Source: Acuticoccus sp039034015
GTDB lineage: Bacteria; Pseudomonadota; Alphaproteobacteria; Rhizobiales; Amorphaceae
DNA: 64,000 nt
Assembly: GCA_039034015.1 (NCBI GenBank)
Contig: JBCCBM010000014.1
Location: 29,965 to 93,964 of the forward strand
Direction: 5' to 3'
In this document: positions 22,763 through 31,307 of the stretch, in pieces
How the letters are laid out: the number at the start of each line of letters is the position of its first letter
Numbering within the stretch: position 1 is the first letter of the stretch
Made by a program: the position numbers and the translations under genes
The notes under the pieces: generated by a model
Told to the model about the DNA's origin: nothing
Database searches by the model: none
What the model saw: only the letters and a program-made list of their open reading frames with translations

Positions 22763-24664
22763 TCAGGCAGCCCGGCGGCGGGCCCTGCGCCCCCGGGGCC
22801 CCGCATCCCGCTCATCATCAAAAAGGCTGGCGAGCTGGTTCACCATCGCGCCCGCCAGCTCCTCCGCATCCACAATGGTGACCGCGCGGCGATAATAGCG
22901 CGTCACATCGTGGCCGATGCCGATGGCAATGAGCTCCACCGGCGACCGCTCTTCAATCTCGGCAATCACACCGCGCAGGTGTTTTTCCAGATAATTGCCC
23001 GCGTTCACCGACAGCGTGCTGTCGTCGACTGGTGCGCCATCGGAAATCATCATCAAGATGCGCCGTTGTTCGGGCCGCGCCAGGAGCCGCTGATGGGCCC
23101 AGGACAGGGCCTCACCATCGATGTTTTCCTTCAACAGCCCCTCGCGCATCATGAGGCCAAGGTTGCGCCGCGCCCGCCGCCAGGGGGCATCGGCGCTTTT
23201 ATAAACAATGTGGCGAAGGTCGTTCAGCCGGCCGGGCGCTGCGGGTTTGCCGTTTTGCAGCCAATGGTCGCGCGAGGCGCCGCCCTTCCACGCCCGGGTG
23301 GTGAAGCCAAGGATCTCCACCTTCACGTGGCAGCGCTCCAGCGTGCGGGCCAAAATGTCGGCGCAGGTGGCCGCGACCGAGATGGGCCGCCCGCGCATGG
23401 ACCCAGAGTTGTCCAGCAAGAGGGTCACGACCGTGTCGCGAAAATCGCTCTCCCGCTCCACTTTGAAGGCCAGCGGCTGCATGGGGTCGATCACCACGCG
23501 GTGGAGGCGCGCCGTGTCCAACACGCCCTCCTCCTGGTCAAAGTCCCACGAGCGGCTTTGCTGCGCCATCAAGCGCCGCTGCAAGCGGTTGGCAAGCCGC
23601 GCCACTGCGCCTTGAAGGTTGGTGAGCTGCCGGTCGAGCGCGGCGCGCAGGCGGTCGAGCTCGGCGGTGTCGGCCAGGTGCTCGGCCAGGACCTCCTCAT
23701 CAAACTGGCGCGTGTAGACCTTGTATTCCAAGCCTGGGAAGGCGCGGGGGTCGGCCTCGTCGACGCGCACACCGTCGGTCGCCTCCTCCGCGTCACCGGA
23801 ATCGTCTTCCGTGAAATCCTCTGCGGTGAACTCGGATTCCTCCACGTCCTCGGCGGTGTCCTCGTCGCCGGAACGGTCGGAGTCCTGCGGGGCGGAATCT
23901 TCGCCCGCGTCATCGTTGCCCACATCGGCCTCCGCCTCGTCCGGCGCGTCGGCCTCCTGGTCGTTGTCCTGTTGGTTGTCGTCCTCGCCCGCTTCGCGAG
24001 ACAGCTCTTCGGCCATGTCGAGGGCGGCCAACACATCGCGCATGGCCGCTGCAAACTCGCCCTGGTCGCTCGCCTGGGCGCAAAGATCGGCAAGGCTCTG
24101 GCCGCACTTTTCCTCCACCATCGGCCGCCAGAGATTGACCAGCGTCTTTGCGCTCTCAGGCGGGGCTGCCCCCGTCAACCGCTCGCGCACCATGAGGGCG
24201 AGCGCATCGGGGAGCGGGGCGTCGGCCTTGTCGGTGACGTCGTGGTAGTTGCCGCGAAAATACTTGTCTTCCAGCATTGCCGAGAGGTTGTCCGCCACAC
24301 CGGCCATCGCTTTTGCGCCCAGCGCGTCGCACCGCGCGCCCTCCACCGCGTCAAACACGGCGCGCGCCTCCGCCCCATCGGGGGCAAATTTTTGGTGCAC
24401 CACTTCATCGTGGGCGGCAAGCTTCAGCGCCATGGAATCGCCAACGCCCCGGGTCACCGCCACATCGCGCGCGGTGAGCTTTCGCGGGGGCTCGGGCAGG
24501 CGCGCGGTCTCCCCCACCAGCGAGGGCTTGTCGCTGCTGTAGGTGACCTCAAGCTCCCCGTTGCCGGCGATGGCGCGCATGGTGCTGGCCACCGCCGTGC
24601 GGAAGCCGTCGTGGCGTGTGTCGGCCGGCTTGTTCTTCTTGAAGTTGTCACCGCGGTCGGCCAT
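22763..24664 (-). CDS. cobT: Cobaltochelatase subunit CobT
   Basis: Cytoplasmic subunit of the ATP-dependent CobNST chelatase that inserts cobalt into hydrogenobyrinate a,c-diamide during aerobic cobalamin synthesis. About 633 residues. The second of two adjacent ATGs (24664) gives the typical start MADRGDNFKKNK, with AGGTG just upstream. The N-terminal half is CobT-specific; a strongly acidic linker (EDDNQQDNDQEADAPDE and similar, about residues 225-320) leads to a C-terminal von Willebrand A domain whose MIDAS motif is DNSGS (in LLLDNSGSMRGRP). CobS and CobN are not in the window; in many relatives cobS is adjacent. Confidence 0.95.
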   Translation of the reverse strand: MADRGDNFKKNKPADTRHDGFRTAVASTMRAIAGNGELEVTYSSDKPSLVGETARLPEPPRKLTARDVAVTRGVGDSMALKLAAHDEVVHQKFAPDGAEARAVFDAVEGARCDALGAKAMAGVADNLSAMLEDKYFRGNYHDVTDKADAPLPDALALMVRERLTGAAPPESAKTLVNLWRPMVEEKCGQSLADLCAQASDQGEFAAAMRDVLAALDMAEELSREAGEDDNQQDNDQEADAPDEAEADVGNDDAGEDSAPQDSDRSGDEDTAEDVEESEFTAEDFTEDDSGDAEEATDGVRVDEADPRAFPGLEYKVYTRQFDEEVLAEHLADTAELDRLRAALDRQLTNLQGAVARLANRLQRRLMAQQSRSWDFDQEEGVLDTARLHRVVIDPMQPLAFKVERESDFRDTVVTLLLDNSGSMRGRPISVAATCADILARTLERCHVKVEILGFTTRAWKGGASRDHWLQNGKPAAPGRLNDLRHIVYKSADAPWRRARRNLGLMMREGLLKENIDGEALSWAHQRLLARPEQRRILMMISDGAPVDDSTLSVNAGNYLEKHLRGVIAEIEERSPVELIAIGIGHDVTRYYRRAVTIVDAEELAGAMVNQLASLFDDERDAGPRGRRARRRAA

Positions 24665-24697
24665 CATCACCTCAGATTGTCGTGTTGGAGCGGTCCC

Positions 24698-24997
24698 ATG
24701 GGGCAACGGTGGTTGGGTCTTTTGGGCGTCCTTGTGTTAGCCGCGCCCGCCGCTGCCGACAACGCATCCCTCATCCCCCGCCGCACCGTCGACGTCACCC
24801 TTTCGCTCGATGGCGTCCCCCACACCACCTGTGGCGGCCGCGGCGGCCAACCGCCCTACGTGAAAGACTGCGACGATGTTGCCCTAGAGGCCTGCGGCGG
24901 GGAGTGGGCCTATGGCGTCCCCGTCGACTATGCCGTCAAGCGTGACGCCTATGGCCGCTGGGCGGTCGCCACCGTCACTTGCCGCCGCTTTTTATAG
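24698..24997 (+). CDS. Small secreted four-cysteine protein, unknown
   Basis: A 99-residue protein starting at ATG 24698 behind GGAG. It has a signal peptide (MGQRWLGLLGVLVLAAPAAA, cleavage near residue 20) and a mature domain of about 78 residues with four cysteines (HTTCGGRGG, VKDCDDVALEACGG, VTCRRF), suggesting two disulfides. I do not recognise the family. It is divergent from cobT (34 bases between starts) and its end overlaps the end of the PIN toxin gene by six bases, convergently. Codon use and the clean signal peptide support a real gene. Confidence 0.7.
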   Translation: MGQRWLGLLGVLVLAAPAAADNASLIPRRTVDVTLSLDGVPHTTCGGRGGQPPYVKDCDDVALEACGGEWAYGVPVDYAVKRDAYGRWAVATVTCRRFL

Positions 24998-25375
24998 CGC
25001 CGCGCGCACATCGGTCTGCGCAAAGTCGTTGCCGACAAACAAAAGCGGGCAGGCGTTGGCCTCGGCCACCTCATAGGCAAAGCAATCGCCGAAATTGAGC
25101 GCGGCCGGGTGCACGCCCTTGCCCCATCGGTCGTACGCTGCGGCCGCGCGGCGGGCGACAGCGGCGGTCACGGGCTGGATGTCGATTTGAAAGTCGGCAA
25201 CCAACTCATCAAGCTCCGCGCCGAACCCGCGCCGCCGCGCAACAATCATCGCCTCCGTCAACGTTCCGGCCGACATGATCAGCGCCCGCGCCCGCGCCAT
25301 CGCCGCCATGCAGTCCGGCGCCCGGGGCCGCAGCATCAAGATCTCAATGAGGGCCGACGTGTCGATGGCTAGCAA
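24992..25375 (-). CDS. vapC: PIN domain ribonuclease toxin (VapC type)
   Basis: Predicted endoribonuclease toxin of a type II toxin-antitoxin pair, 127 residues. Acidic metal-binding positions are visible: D5 in MLAIDTSALIEIL, the glutamate in GTLTEAMIV, D in LNFGDCFAYEVAEA and D in FVGNDFAQTDV. It overlaps the antitoxin gene by seven bases. VapC enzymes usually cut tRNA or rRNA; the target here is unknown. Confidence 0.9.
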   Translation of the reverse strand: MLAIDTSALIEILMLRPRAPDCMAAMARARALIMSAGTLTEAMIVARRRGFGAELDELVADFQIDIQPVTAAVARRAAAAYDRWGKGVHPAALNFGDCFAYEVAEANACPLLFVGNDFAQTDVRAAL

Positions 25376-25620
25376 GGGAGCCCATCGTCACCATACAGAA
25401 AGTCTTGGCTGCGCGCCCCATCCGGGCCGGGGGTGGCTTTGCCGGCGCTGCGCTTTGCAATGTCTTCCAAGAGCGCGCGGCGCTGTTCGGCCCGCGAAGG
25501 GACGGGGACGAGCTTGATGTCCGGCTTGCCGGGCCGCACGATCACCACCTCATCGCCGGCCTCGGCCCGCTCGGCCATTTCGGCCAGCTGGTCGGCCGCC
25601 TCGGACACACCAATGCGCAT
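25369..25620 (-). CDS. vapB: Antitoxin of the Phd/VapB type
   Basis: An 83-residue protein upstream of the PIN toxin and overlapping it. The N-terminal half (MRIGVSEAADQLAEMAERAEAGDEVVIVRPGKPDIKLVPV) is the Phd/YefM DNA-binding dimer fold. The C-terminal half should wrap the toxin. It probably represses its own operon. The pairing of a Phd-type antitoxin with a PIN toxin is frequent. Confidence 0.87.
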   Translation of the reverse strand: MRIGVSEAADQLAEMAERAEAGDEVVIVRPGKPDIKLVPVPSRAEQRRALLEDIAKRSAGKATPGPDGARSQDFLYGDDGLPC

Positions 25621-25652
25621 AAACGCCCTCCCGTGGGCCGGATATGCGCTCT

Positions 25653-25871
25653 TCAGCGCCGCGGCGCAACGGGGCGCTCAGCGCGCGCCAGCGCCTCGGC
25701 CAAAACGTCGGCGCGGCCAATGTGGTTGGCCAAGATGAGGATGAGGCGCGCGTTGAAGGCGGCGCTATCCGCGTCCGATCGCCCCTCGTGGGCCTTGAGG
25801 AGGGCCTCGTAAAAGCCGTCACCATCCTCAAAGTTGGGGTCGGTGATGAGGGTGTCAGCCTTGGAGGGCAT
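25653..25871 (-). CDS. DUF2783 family small protein
   Basis: A 72-residue protein, MPSKADTLITDPNFEDGDGFYEALLKAHEG then AAFNARLILILANHIG, matching the DUF2783 family of unknown function. The ATG at 25871 lies within the last codons of the metallo-hydrolase gene (17-base overlap), so the two are translationally coupled. In other alphaproteobacteria the two families also occur together, which suggests a joint role. Confidence 0.85.
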   Translation of the reverse strand: MPSKADTLITDPNFEDGDGFYEALLKAHEGRSDADSAAFNARLILILANHIGRADVLAEALARAERPVAPRR

Positions 25872-26805
25872 CCCACAGCCTCTTGTCGCGCTCGGCGGTC
25901 CAAATGCGGGGGGTGTCAATGTCGCGCGCCTCGTCATAGGCGCGGGCAACGTTGAAGGGCAGGCAGTGCTCATAAATGGCGTAGTGGGCAAACTTTGGGT
26001 CGCACGCGGCGCGCACGGCCGCAAACGCCTCCTTGAGCGAGCCGCCCGCAAGCGCCACCCGCGCCGCGGGGCGGTAGGTGGAGCGCACAAAGTCTTCTGT
26101 TGCGTGGAGTGCGCCGTTCACCTTGTCGGCGCGCACCAAGGCGGCGCCGCGGCCGGGGGCAATGGCGTCCAGCGAAAAGGCGCCGATGGCGGAGAGCGTC
26201 TTTGGCCAATCGTGAAAATGGCCATCGCCACAGTAGCAGGCGGAGTGGTCCTCCACGATGTCGCCGGTGAACATGACGTTGGCGTCGGGCACATAAACCA
26301 CCATGTCGCCGGCGGTGTGCGCCCGGCCAAGCTGCATGAGGTCGACCCGACGCTTGCCGAGATAGACGCTCATCCGGCCGGAAAATGTGGTGGTTGGGTA
26401 GGTGAGCCCCGGAATCTCGGCGTGACCGTCGAAGAGGCGCGGGAAGCGGTCAAACTCGCTCGCAAAATCTTCCTCCCCGCGCTCCACCACCATGGCGCGG
26501 GCGGGCTCTGACATGATGATTTGGGGCGCGCCATAGGCCGAGGCGCCCAAAACGCGCACGGCGTGATAATGGGTGAGGGCAAGGTGGGTTATGGGTTTGT
26601 CGGTCACTCTGCGCACCCGCGCGATCACCTCACGGGCAAGCTTTGGCGTTGCCTGCGCCTCCACCACCATCACCGCATCATCGCCGATAATGACGCCCGA
26701 GTTGGGGTCTCCCTCGGCGGTGAAGGCGTAAAGGCCTGGGCCGATTTCATCAAAGCCGATGGTTTTGGCCGAAAGGTCGCCCTTCGACGCGAATTCTTTT
26801 GCCAT
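25855..26805 (-). CDS. Metallo-beta-lactamase-fold hydrolase with altered metal motif
   Basis: A 316-residue cytoplasmic protein. The fold is shown by the histidine motif region at 79-84, by H163 in GRAHTAGD and by D182 in FTGDIVED. The usual HxHxDH reads HYHAVR here: H79 and H81 are kept but the metal-2 residues Asp and His are Val83 and Arg84. A one-metal or redesigned site is therefore likely, and the reaction cannot be assigned. It is translationally coupled to DUF2783 and lies just downstream of the LIV-type transporter genes in the same direction, pointing to a role in the same pathway. Confidence 0.88.
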   Translation of the reverse strand: MAKEFASKGDLSAKTIGFDEIGPGLYAFTAEGDPNSGVIIGDDAVMVVEAQATPKLAREVIARVRRVTDKPITHLALTHYHAVRVLGASAYGAPQIIMSEPARAMVVERGEEDFASEFDRFPRLFDGHAEIPGLTYPTTTFSGRMSVYLGKRRVDLMQLGRAHTAGDMVVYVPDANVMFTGDIVEDHSACYCGDGHFHDWPKTLSAIGAFSLDAIAPGRGAALVRADKVNGALHATEDFVRSTYRPAARVALAGGSLKEAFAAVRAACDPKFAHYAIYEHCLPFNVARAYDEARDIDTPRIWTAERDKRLWDALQG

Positions 26806-26850
26806 TTCGGGCTCCTTTGGCGCGAAGGTGGCGGGCGAGGGCGCGCCCCG

Positions 26851-27543
26851 TCAACCGCCAACACCAATCAGCGCAGACACCCGCCCCGGCGATGCCGAAA
26901 GCTCGCTCGCCACGCCAGAATAGGCGACCGCACCATCGACGAGCACCAGCGCGCTGTCGGCAAAGGCGAGCGCTGCGGAAACGTCCTGCTCCACCAGCAC
27001 CACCGAAAGGCCGTCCGCAACCCTGTCCTGGAGGGCGGCCATCACATCGGCCCGCACCGTGGGTGAAAGGCCCTCCAGCGGCTCGTCCAGCAAAAGCACC
27101 GTTGGGCGCAGCAACAGCGTGCGCGCAAGGGCAAGCATTTGCTGCTCCCCGCCCGAAAGGCTGCCGGCCGGCTGCGCGGCCAGCGGCGCAAGCTGGGGGA
27201 AGAGCGCCATCGCTTCCGCCACCTGCCCGCCGACCGCGCGAAGGTTCTCCAGCACGGTGAGCGCCGCGAACACGTGCCGCCCCTGGCGCACCAGGCCAAG
27301 GCCGGCCCGGGCGCGCTGGTGGGCGCTGCGGCGGGTCAGCGGCGCACCGTGGAGCGTGATATCCCCGGCGCTCTTCGGGTTGAGGCCCATGATGGCCTCG
27401 CACAGCGTCGTTTTGCCGGCCCCGTTGCGCCCCAAAAGCGCAAGCCGCCCGCCCCGTGGGAGCGTGAAGGAAACGCTGCGCACCACATCCCCCGCCCCGT
27501 GGCCGGCGGAGAGGTTTTTCACACTGAGCGCTGCCTCATCCAT
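26851..27543 (-). CDS. LIV-type ABC transporter ATP-binding protein (LivF family)
   Basis: ATPase of a branched-chain amino acid-type importer, 230 residues. The ATG at 27543 overlaps the end of the LivG-type gene. Walker A GRNGAGKT, signature LSGGEQQMLALARTL and Walker B VLLLDEPLEGLSP are all intact. The substrate class of LIV-type systems is wide (amino acids, amides, aromatic acids); the neighbouring acyl-CoA synthetase favours an organic acid. Confidence 0.92.
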   Translation of the reverse strand: MDEAALSVKNLSAGHGAGDVVRSVSFTLPRGGRLALLGRNGAGKTTLCEAIMGLNPKSAGDITLHGAPLTRRSAHQRARAGLGLVRQGRHVFAALTVLENLRAVGGQVAEAMALFPQLAPLAAQPAGSLSGGEQQMLALARTLLLRPTVLLLDEPLEGLSPTVRADVMAALQDRVADGLSVVLVEQDVSAALAFADSALVLVDGAVAYSGVASELSASPGRVSALIGVGG

Positions 27544-28273
27544 GGCCGAGATACGCCCGCTGCACCGCTGGGTCGGCACGAATTGCGGCCGGCGATCCGT
27601 CCGCGATGATTTTTCCGGCCACAAGCACCACCACCCGGCTCACCCGCGCGAAGGCAAAGGCAAGGTTATGCTCCACCAGGAGGATCGCGACATGGGGCGG
27701 CACGCTGTCGATGGCGCGGGCCATGGCGCCAAGGGTCTCGGAGGCAGCGCCCGCCGCGGGTTCATCCAGCAACAGCACCTTTGGCGCGGCGGCCAACGCG
27801 AGCGCGAGCTCCACCAGGCGCTGGGTGCCGTGGGGCAACGTCTCGATGGGGCTATTGGCAACATTTGAAAGGCCGAGCGCGCCCAGTTGCGCCGTGGCCG
27901 CATCGTTGGCCTCAGCGACGGTGTCGGCGGCAACGGCCACCGCGCCGCCACGGCCGAGGGTGGCAAGGGTGGCAAGGCGCAGCGCCTCCATCACCGAAAG
28001 GCCGGGGAAGAGCGATGTGATCTGAAAGGTGCGGGCGAGGCCGGCCCGCGCCCGGGCCGGGGCGGACGCGCGCGTCACATCGGTGCCATCGAGGGTGATG
28101 GTGCCTTTGGCGCGCACCTGGCCGCAAAGGGCGTTGACGAGCGTTGTCTTGCCCGCGCCATTGGGGCCGATGAGGGCAACCCGCTCGCCGGCCGAAAGCG
28201 TGAGATCGACACCCGGCAGGATTGTGCGGCCCGACAGGGTGACGGCAAGGTTTTGGGCCGAAAGGACGCTCAT
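27536..28273 (-). CDS. LIV-type ABC transporter ATP-binding protein (LivG family)
   Basis: Second ATPase of the importer, 245 residues from the ATG at 28273. Walker A is GPNGAGKT, and Walker B VLLLDEPAAGAAS. The signature region reads LPHGTQRLVELALALA, so the usual SGG is replaced by HGT, as in many LivG/UrtD-like proteins. It overlaps livM by four bases upstream and the LivF-type gene by eight bases downstream. Confidence 0.92.
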   Translation of the reverse strand: MSVLSAQNLAVTLSGRTILPGVDLTLSAGERVALIGPNGAGKTTLVNALCGQVRAKGTITLDGTDVTRASAPARARAGLARTFQITSLFPGLSVMEALRLATLATLGRGGAVAVAADTVAEANDAATAQLGALGLSNVANSPIETLPHGTQRLVELALALAAAPKVLLLDEPAAGAASETLGAMARAIDSVPPHVAILLVEHNLAFAFARVSRVVVLVAGKIIADGSPAAIRADPAVQRAYLGHG

Positions 28274-29187
28274 CGCCGCGAGAACAGGCCGACGATGCCC
28301 CGCGGCATCACAAACACCACCAGAAGAAGCAGCCCCGCCACAACGAAGAGCCAATTGAACGGGTCGTTGGCGGCGGCAAAATGTTCAGCGCCCATGTAGA
28401 CCGCCGTGCCCACCACCGCGCCGGTGAGGCGGCCCGCACCACCGAGCACCAGCATCACCACCGCCTCGGCCGAAAGGGCGAAGGCGAAGACGGAGGGGCT
28501 CACAAGCTCGGTCACCTGCGCGTTTAGCCCGCCCGCGAGCCCCGCCACCGCGCCGGCAAGCGAAAAAATCGCGATTTGCCGGCGGCGGACATCATAGCCC
28601 AGCGCCTCTGTGCGCAAGGGGTTTAGGCCCAGCGCCCGCACCGAGAGGCCGAAGGGCGAGGCCATCACCCGCGAGAGCACGAGAAGGGCGAGCGCCAGCA
28701 CGGCGAGCGCGTACCAGAATGCGGTGACGCCAAAAAGGTCGAACGAGAACGTGCCGGCGATCGGCGACATCAAAATGCCAAAGAGGCCGTCAGCCCCGCC
28801 GGTGAGGCCGCGCCACTGGTTGGAGAGCTCAAAGAGCAGCGCAGCGAACGCGATCGTGAGCACCAAAAACGCAAGATCTGAGACGCGAAGGAGGAAGAGC
28901 GCGAAGCCTGCCGCCGCCACCCCACCGACGAGGGCAGCGAAAAGGAGGCCCGGGAGGGGCGCGGCGGTGCCGTGGAGCGCGAGAAGACCGGCCGCATACG
29001 CGCCAAGGCCGAAGAAGGCGGCCTGGCCGAGCGTTGCGATTTTCGCGGTGCCGGTCACAAGGTCGATGGAGACGACGAAGAGCATCATGATGGCGACCCG
29101 CGCCAAAAACGCCGACTGTTCGGGCACCAGAAGGTGCGCGATGGTGCCGGCGGCGGTGACGGCCAGCGGGAGGGCGATCGCCTTCAC
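28270..29187 (-). CDS. LIV-type ABC transporter permease (LivM family)
   Basis: Inner-membrane permease, 305 residues and about nine spans. The family motif ATLGQAAFFGLGAYAAGLLAL is near residue 50, and the EAA-like cytoplasmic loop is GLSVRALGLNPLRTEALGYDVRR. It overlaps its neighbours on both sides by four bases, so the four membrane and ATPase genes form one tightly coupled unit. Confidence 0.93.
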   Translation of the reverse strand: MKAIALPLAVTAAGTIAHLLVPEQSAFLARVAIMMLFVVSIDLVTGTAKIATLGQAAFFGLGAYAAGLLALHGTAAPLPGLLFAALVGGVAAAGFALFLLRVSDLAFLVLTIAFAALLFELSNQWRGLTGGADGLFGILMSPIAGTFSFDLFGVTAFWYALAVLALALLVLSRVMASPFGLSVRALGLNPLRTEALGYDVRRRQIAIFSLAGAVAGLAGGLNAQVTELVSPSVFAFALSAEAVVMLVLGGAGRLTGAVVGTAVYMGAEHFAAANDPFNWLFVVAGLLLLVVFVMPRGIVGLFSRR

Positions 29188-30041
29188 CGTTGGCCAAGCC
29201 CGTGGGGGCGCGCCAAAAGCGCAAGGGCGATGGCGCCGAACACCACCAGCGGCGCCGCGGTGGGGGCGGCAAAGCGGGCAAAGGTCTCCGCAAACCCCAG
29301 GCCAAGGGCGGCCAGCATGGTACCCGGCACGTTGCCCAGCCCGCCAAGGGCCACAACCGTGAGGTAAAGCGCGATGGTGCGCAGCGGATAGGCGGCGTCC
29401 ACGGGCAGGATCTCGGCGCCAAAGATGCCGCCAAAGGCCGCGAGCGCGGCGCCGCCCGCGAAGGCGACGAGCTTCAGGGTGGCCGTGTTGAGGCCAAGGC
29501 TTTCGGCGGTGGCCGGGTCGTCCACCGCCGCGCGAACCCGAACGCCCCAGCGGGTGAGCCGCACCAGCGCGTAAAGCGCCACAAAGAGGAAAAGCCCCGC
29601 CACAATCACGAATGCGCGGTGGACGGGGAGCGTGCGAAACCCAAGGTCAAGCCGGCCCGAGAGCGCCTCAGGCAGTGGCACGGCAAGGATCGCCGACCCC
29701 TGCCACGCATTCACCGACGCCACGGCCAAAAACACCAGCGCAATTGTGGCAAGCACCTGACGCAACGGGTCCGCGCCATAAAGACGGCGGAACACCACGG
29801 GTTCGAGGAGCGCCGCGATCGCGGCCACCGCGACAACGGCAAGGGCAATCGCAAGGGTTGGCGGGAGCGCGTGGTCGGCGGCGAGCACATGGACGAACAC
29901 GCCGCCCAGGAGGGCAAACGCGCCATGGGCAAGGTTCACCACCTTCATGAGGCCCATCGTCACCGAAAGGCCGACGCACACCACAAACAGCACCATCGCA
30001 TAGGCAAGGCCGTCCACGATGACGCTGGCGAGGGTGACCAT
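29184..30041 (-). CDS. LIV-type ABC transporter permease (LivH family)
   Basis: Inner-membrane permease, 285 residues and about eight spans. The LivH mark GLSVTMGLMKVVNLAHGAFALLGG is near residue 24, and the cytoplasmic loop WGVRVRAAVDDPATAESLGLN is present. It starts five bases after the binding-protein stop; in contrast with the other transporter operons in this window, no hairpin separates the two genes. Confidence 0.93.
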   Translation of the reverse strand: MVTLASVIVDGLAYAMVLFVVCVGLSVTMGLMKVVNLAHGAFALLGGVFVHVLAADHALPPTLAIALAVVAVAAIAALLEPVVFRRLYGADPLRQVLATIALVFLAVASVNAWQGSAILAVPLPEALSGRLDLGFRTLPVHRAFVIVAGLFLFVALYALVRLTRWGVRVRAAVDDPATAESLGLNTATLKLVAFAGGAALAAFGGIFGAEILPVDAAYPLRTIALYLTVVALGGLGNVPGTMLAALGLGFAETFARFAAPTAAPLVVFGAIALALLARPHGLGQR

Positions 30042-30046
30042 GGCGC

Positions 30047-31192
30047 TCAGTTGAGGCCAAGGTCCGGCACGGCCTTAATGGTCACAAACGGGCGGTTCAC
30101 CAGGGCACCGCCCGCCTTCTCCACGCGGCGAATGTAAACGTTTTGGGTGACGTGCCGCGTCTCGGCGTCAATGGCCGCGGGGCCGCGGGGGCTGGTGAGC
30201 GCCATGCCGCGCACGGCCTCCACAGGGTCGGTCCCTTTTTCGGCGGCGGCCACCATCGCGGCAATCACCTGGACGCCGTCATAGGCGCCGACGGTTGCCA
30301 TGTTGGCGACCGCATCGGCCCGCACGCCAGAGAGCGCCTCTAAAAAGGCGGTGTTTTCGCCACCGAGGGCGCCGGCATAGTGATAACTGGTGGTGAGGCC
30401 GAGGGCGCCCTCGCCCAGCGCCTCAAGGGTGGTTTCATCCGTCATCTCGCCGGTGCCCACAAAGCCGATGCCGGCCTCGGGAAGGCCGTTGTCGGTGTAG
30501 GCCTTTGTGAAGGCGAAGGTGGGCGGGCCGGCGGGGAGGAAGCCGAAGACAGCGTCGGGCGCGGCGCCCAAAACGCGGGTCATGATGGGTGCAAAGTCGG
30601 TGGTGGAGAGGGGCATGCGGATGGTGTCGACAACCGTGCCGCCAGCGGCCTCAAACGTTTCCTTGAAGGCGGTTTCCGCGTCGATCCCGGGGTTATAGTC
30701 AGAGACGGCGGTCACCACCGTTTTGATGCCCTCCCCCGCGGCCCAATCGGCGAGCGGCGCCGTCACCTGCCAAAGCGTGAAACTTGTGCGCACGAAACGG
30801 TCGGACGTTTGCGTGATCTTTGATGTGGCGGCGTTGAAAATCACCGTTGGCACGTTGGCGCGGGAGATCAGCGGCGCCACGGCCAGCGCATTGGGCGTGA
30901 AGACGAAACCAGCCAGATAGTCGACCTTATCGTTGGCGATGAGCTCTTGGGCGAGCGCGCGGGCAACATCAGGCTTTGGCCCACCCACATCGCGGTAAAT
31001 AAACGTGAGTTTGCGGCCGGCGACCGTCTCCCCGTGGCGGGCGAGAAAGACCTCAATGCCATCGCGGAACTGGGCGCCCCACTGGGCAAAGGGGCCCGAA
31101 AAGGGCGCGATGACGCCAACCTTCACCGGGGTCTGCGCCATGACCGGCGCTGCCACCACCATCGCGATCGAGATCCAAAAGACGCGTCCCAT
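30047..31192 (-). CDS. LIV-type ABC transporter substrate-binding protein
   Basis: Periplasmic receptor, 381 residues, type I periplasmic-binding fold. The signal peptide is MGRVFWISIAMVVAAPVMA (cleavage near residue 19), followed by QTPVKVGVIAPFSGPFAQWG, the family's first strand and ligand loop. It is the first gene of a seven-gene minus-strand run ending with DUF2783. The divergent acyl-CoA synthetase gene starts 115 bases away. The ligand is unknown; a carboxylic acid that is then activated to its CoA ester is the best guess. Confidence 0.9.
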   Translation of the reverse strand: MGRVFWISIAMVVAAPVMAQTPVKVGVIAPFSGPFAQWGAQFRDGIEVFLARHGETVAGRKLTFIYRDVGGPKPDVARALAQELIANDKVDYLAGFVFTPNALAVAPLISRANVPTVIFNAATSKITQTSDRFVRTSFTLWQVTAPLADWAAGEGIKTVVTAVSDYNPGIDAETAFKETFEAAGGTVVDTIRMPLSTTDFAPIMTRVLGAAPDAVFGFLPAGPPTFAFTKAYTDNGLPEAGIGFVGTGEMTDETTLEALGEGALGLTTSYHYAGALGGENTAFLEALSGVRADAVANMATVGAYDGVQVIAAMVAAAEKGTDPVEAVRGMALTSPRGPAAIDAETRHVTQNVYIRRVEKAGGALVNRPFVTIKAVPDLGLN

Positions 31193-31307
31193 CGTGCGCT
31201 CCCCCTCACCAACGGGCGGGGCCTAGCACGGATTGGGTTCCGCTTCCCTAATGGGGGCCGATGGGCGATTGATTATGTCGCACCCTTTTCGGCCCGGACG
31301 CGCCCCC

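Noticed and set aside
21731..24697. A very long open frame on the plus strand opposite the esterase and cobT genes
   Set aside because: Only its last 100 codons (24698-24997) look like a gene, with ribosome site and signal peptide. The rest is the mirror of high-GC coding sequence, rich in His, Arg and Pro with no recognisable domain.
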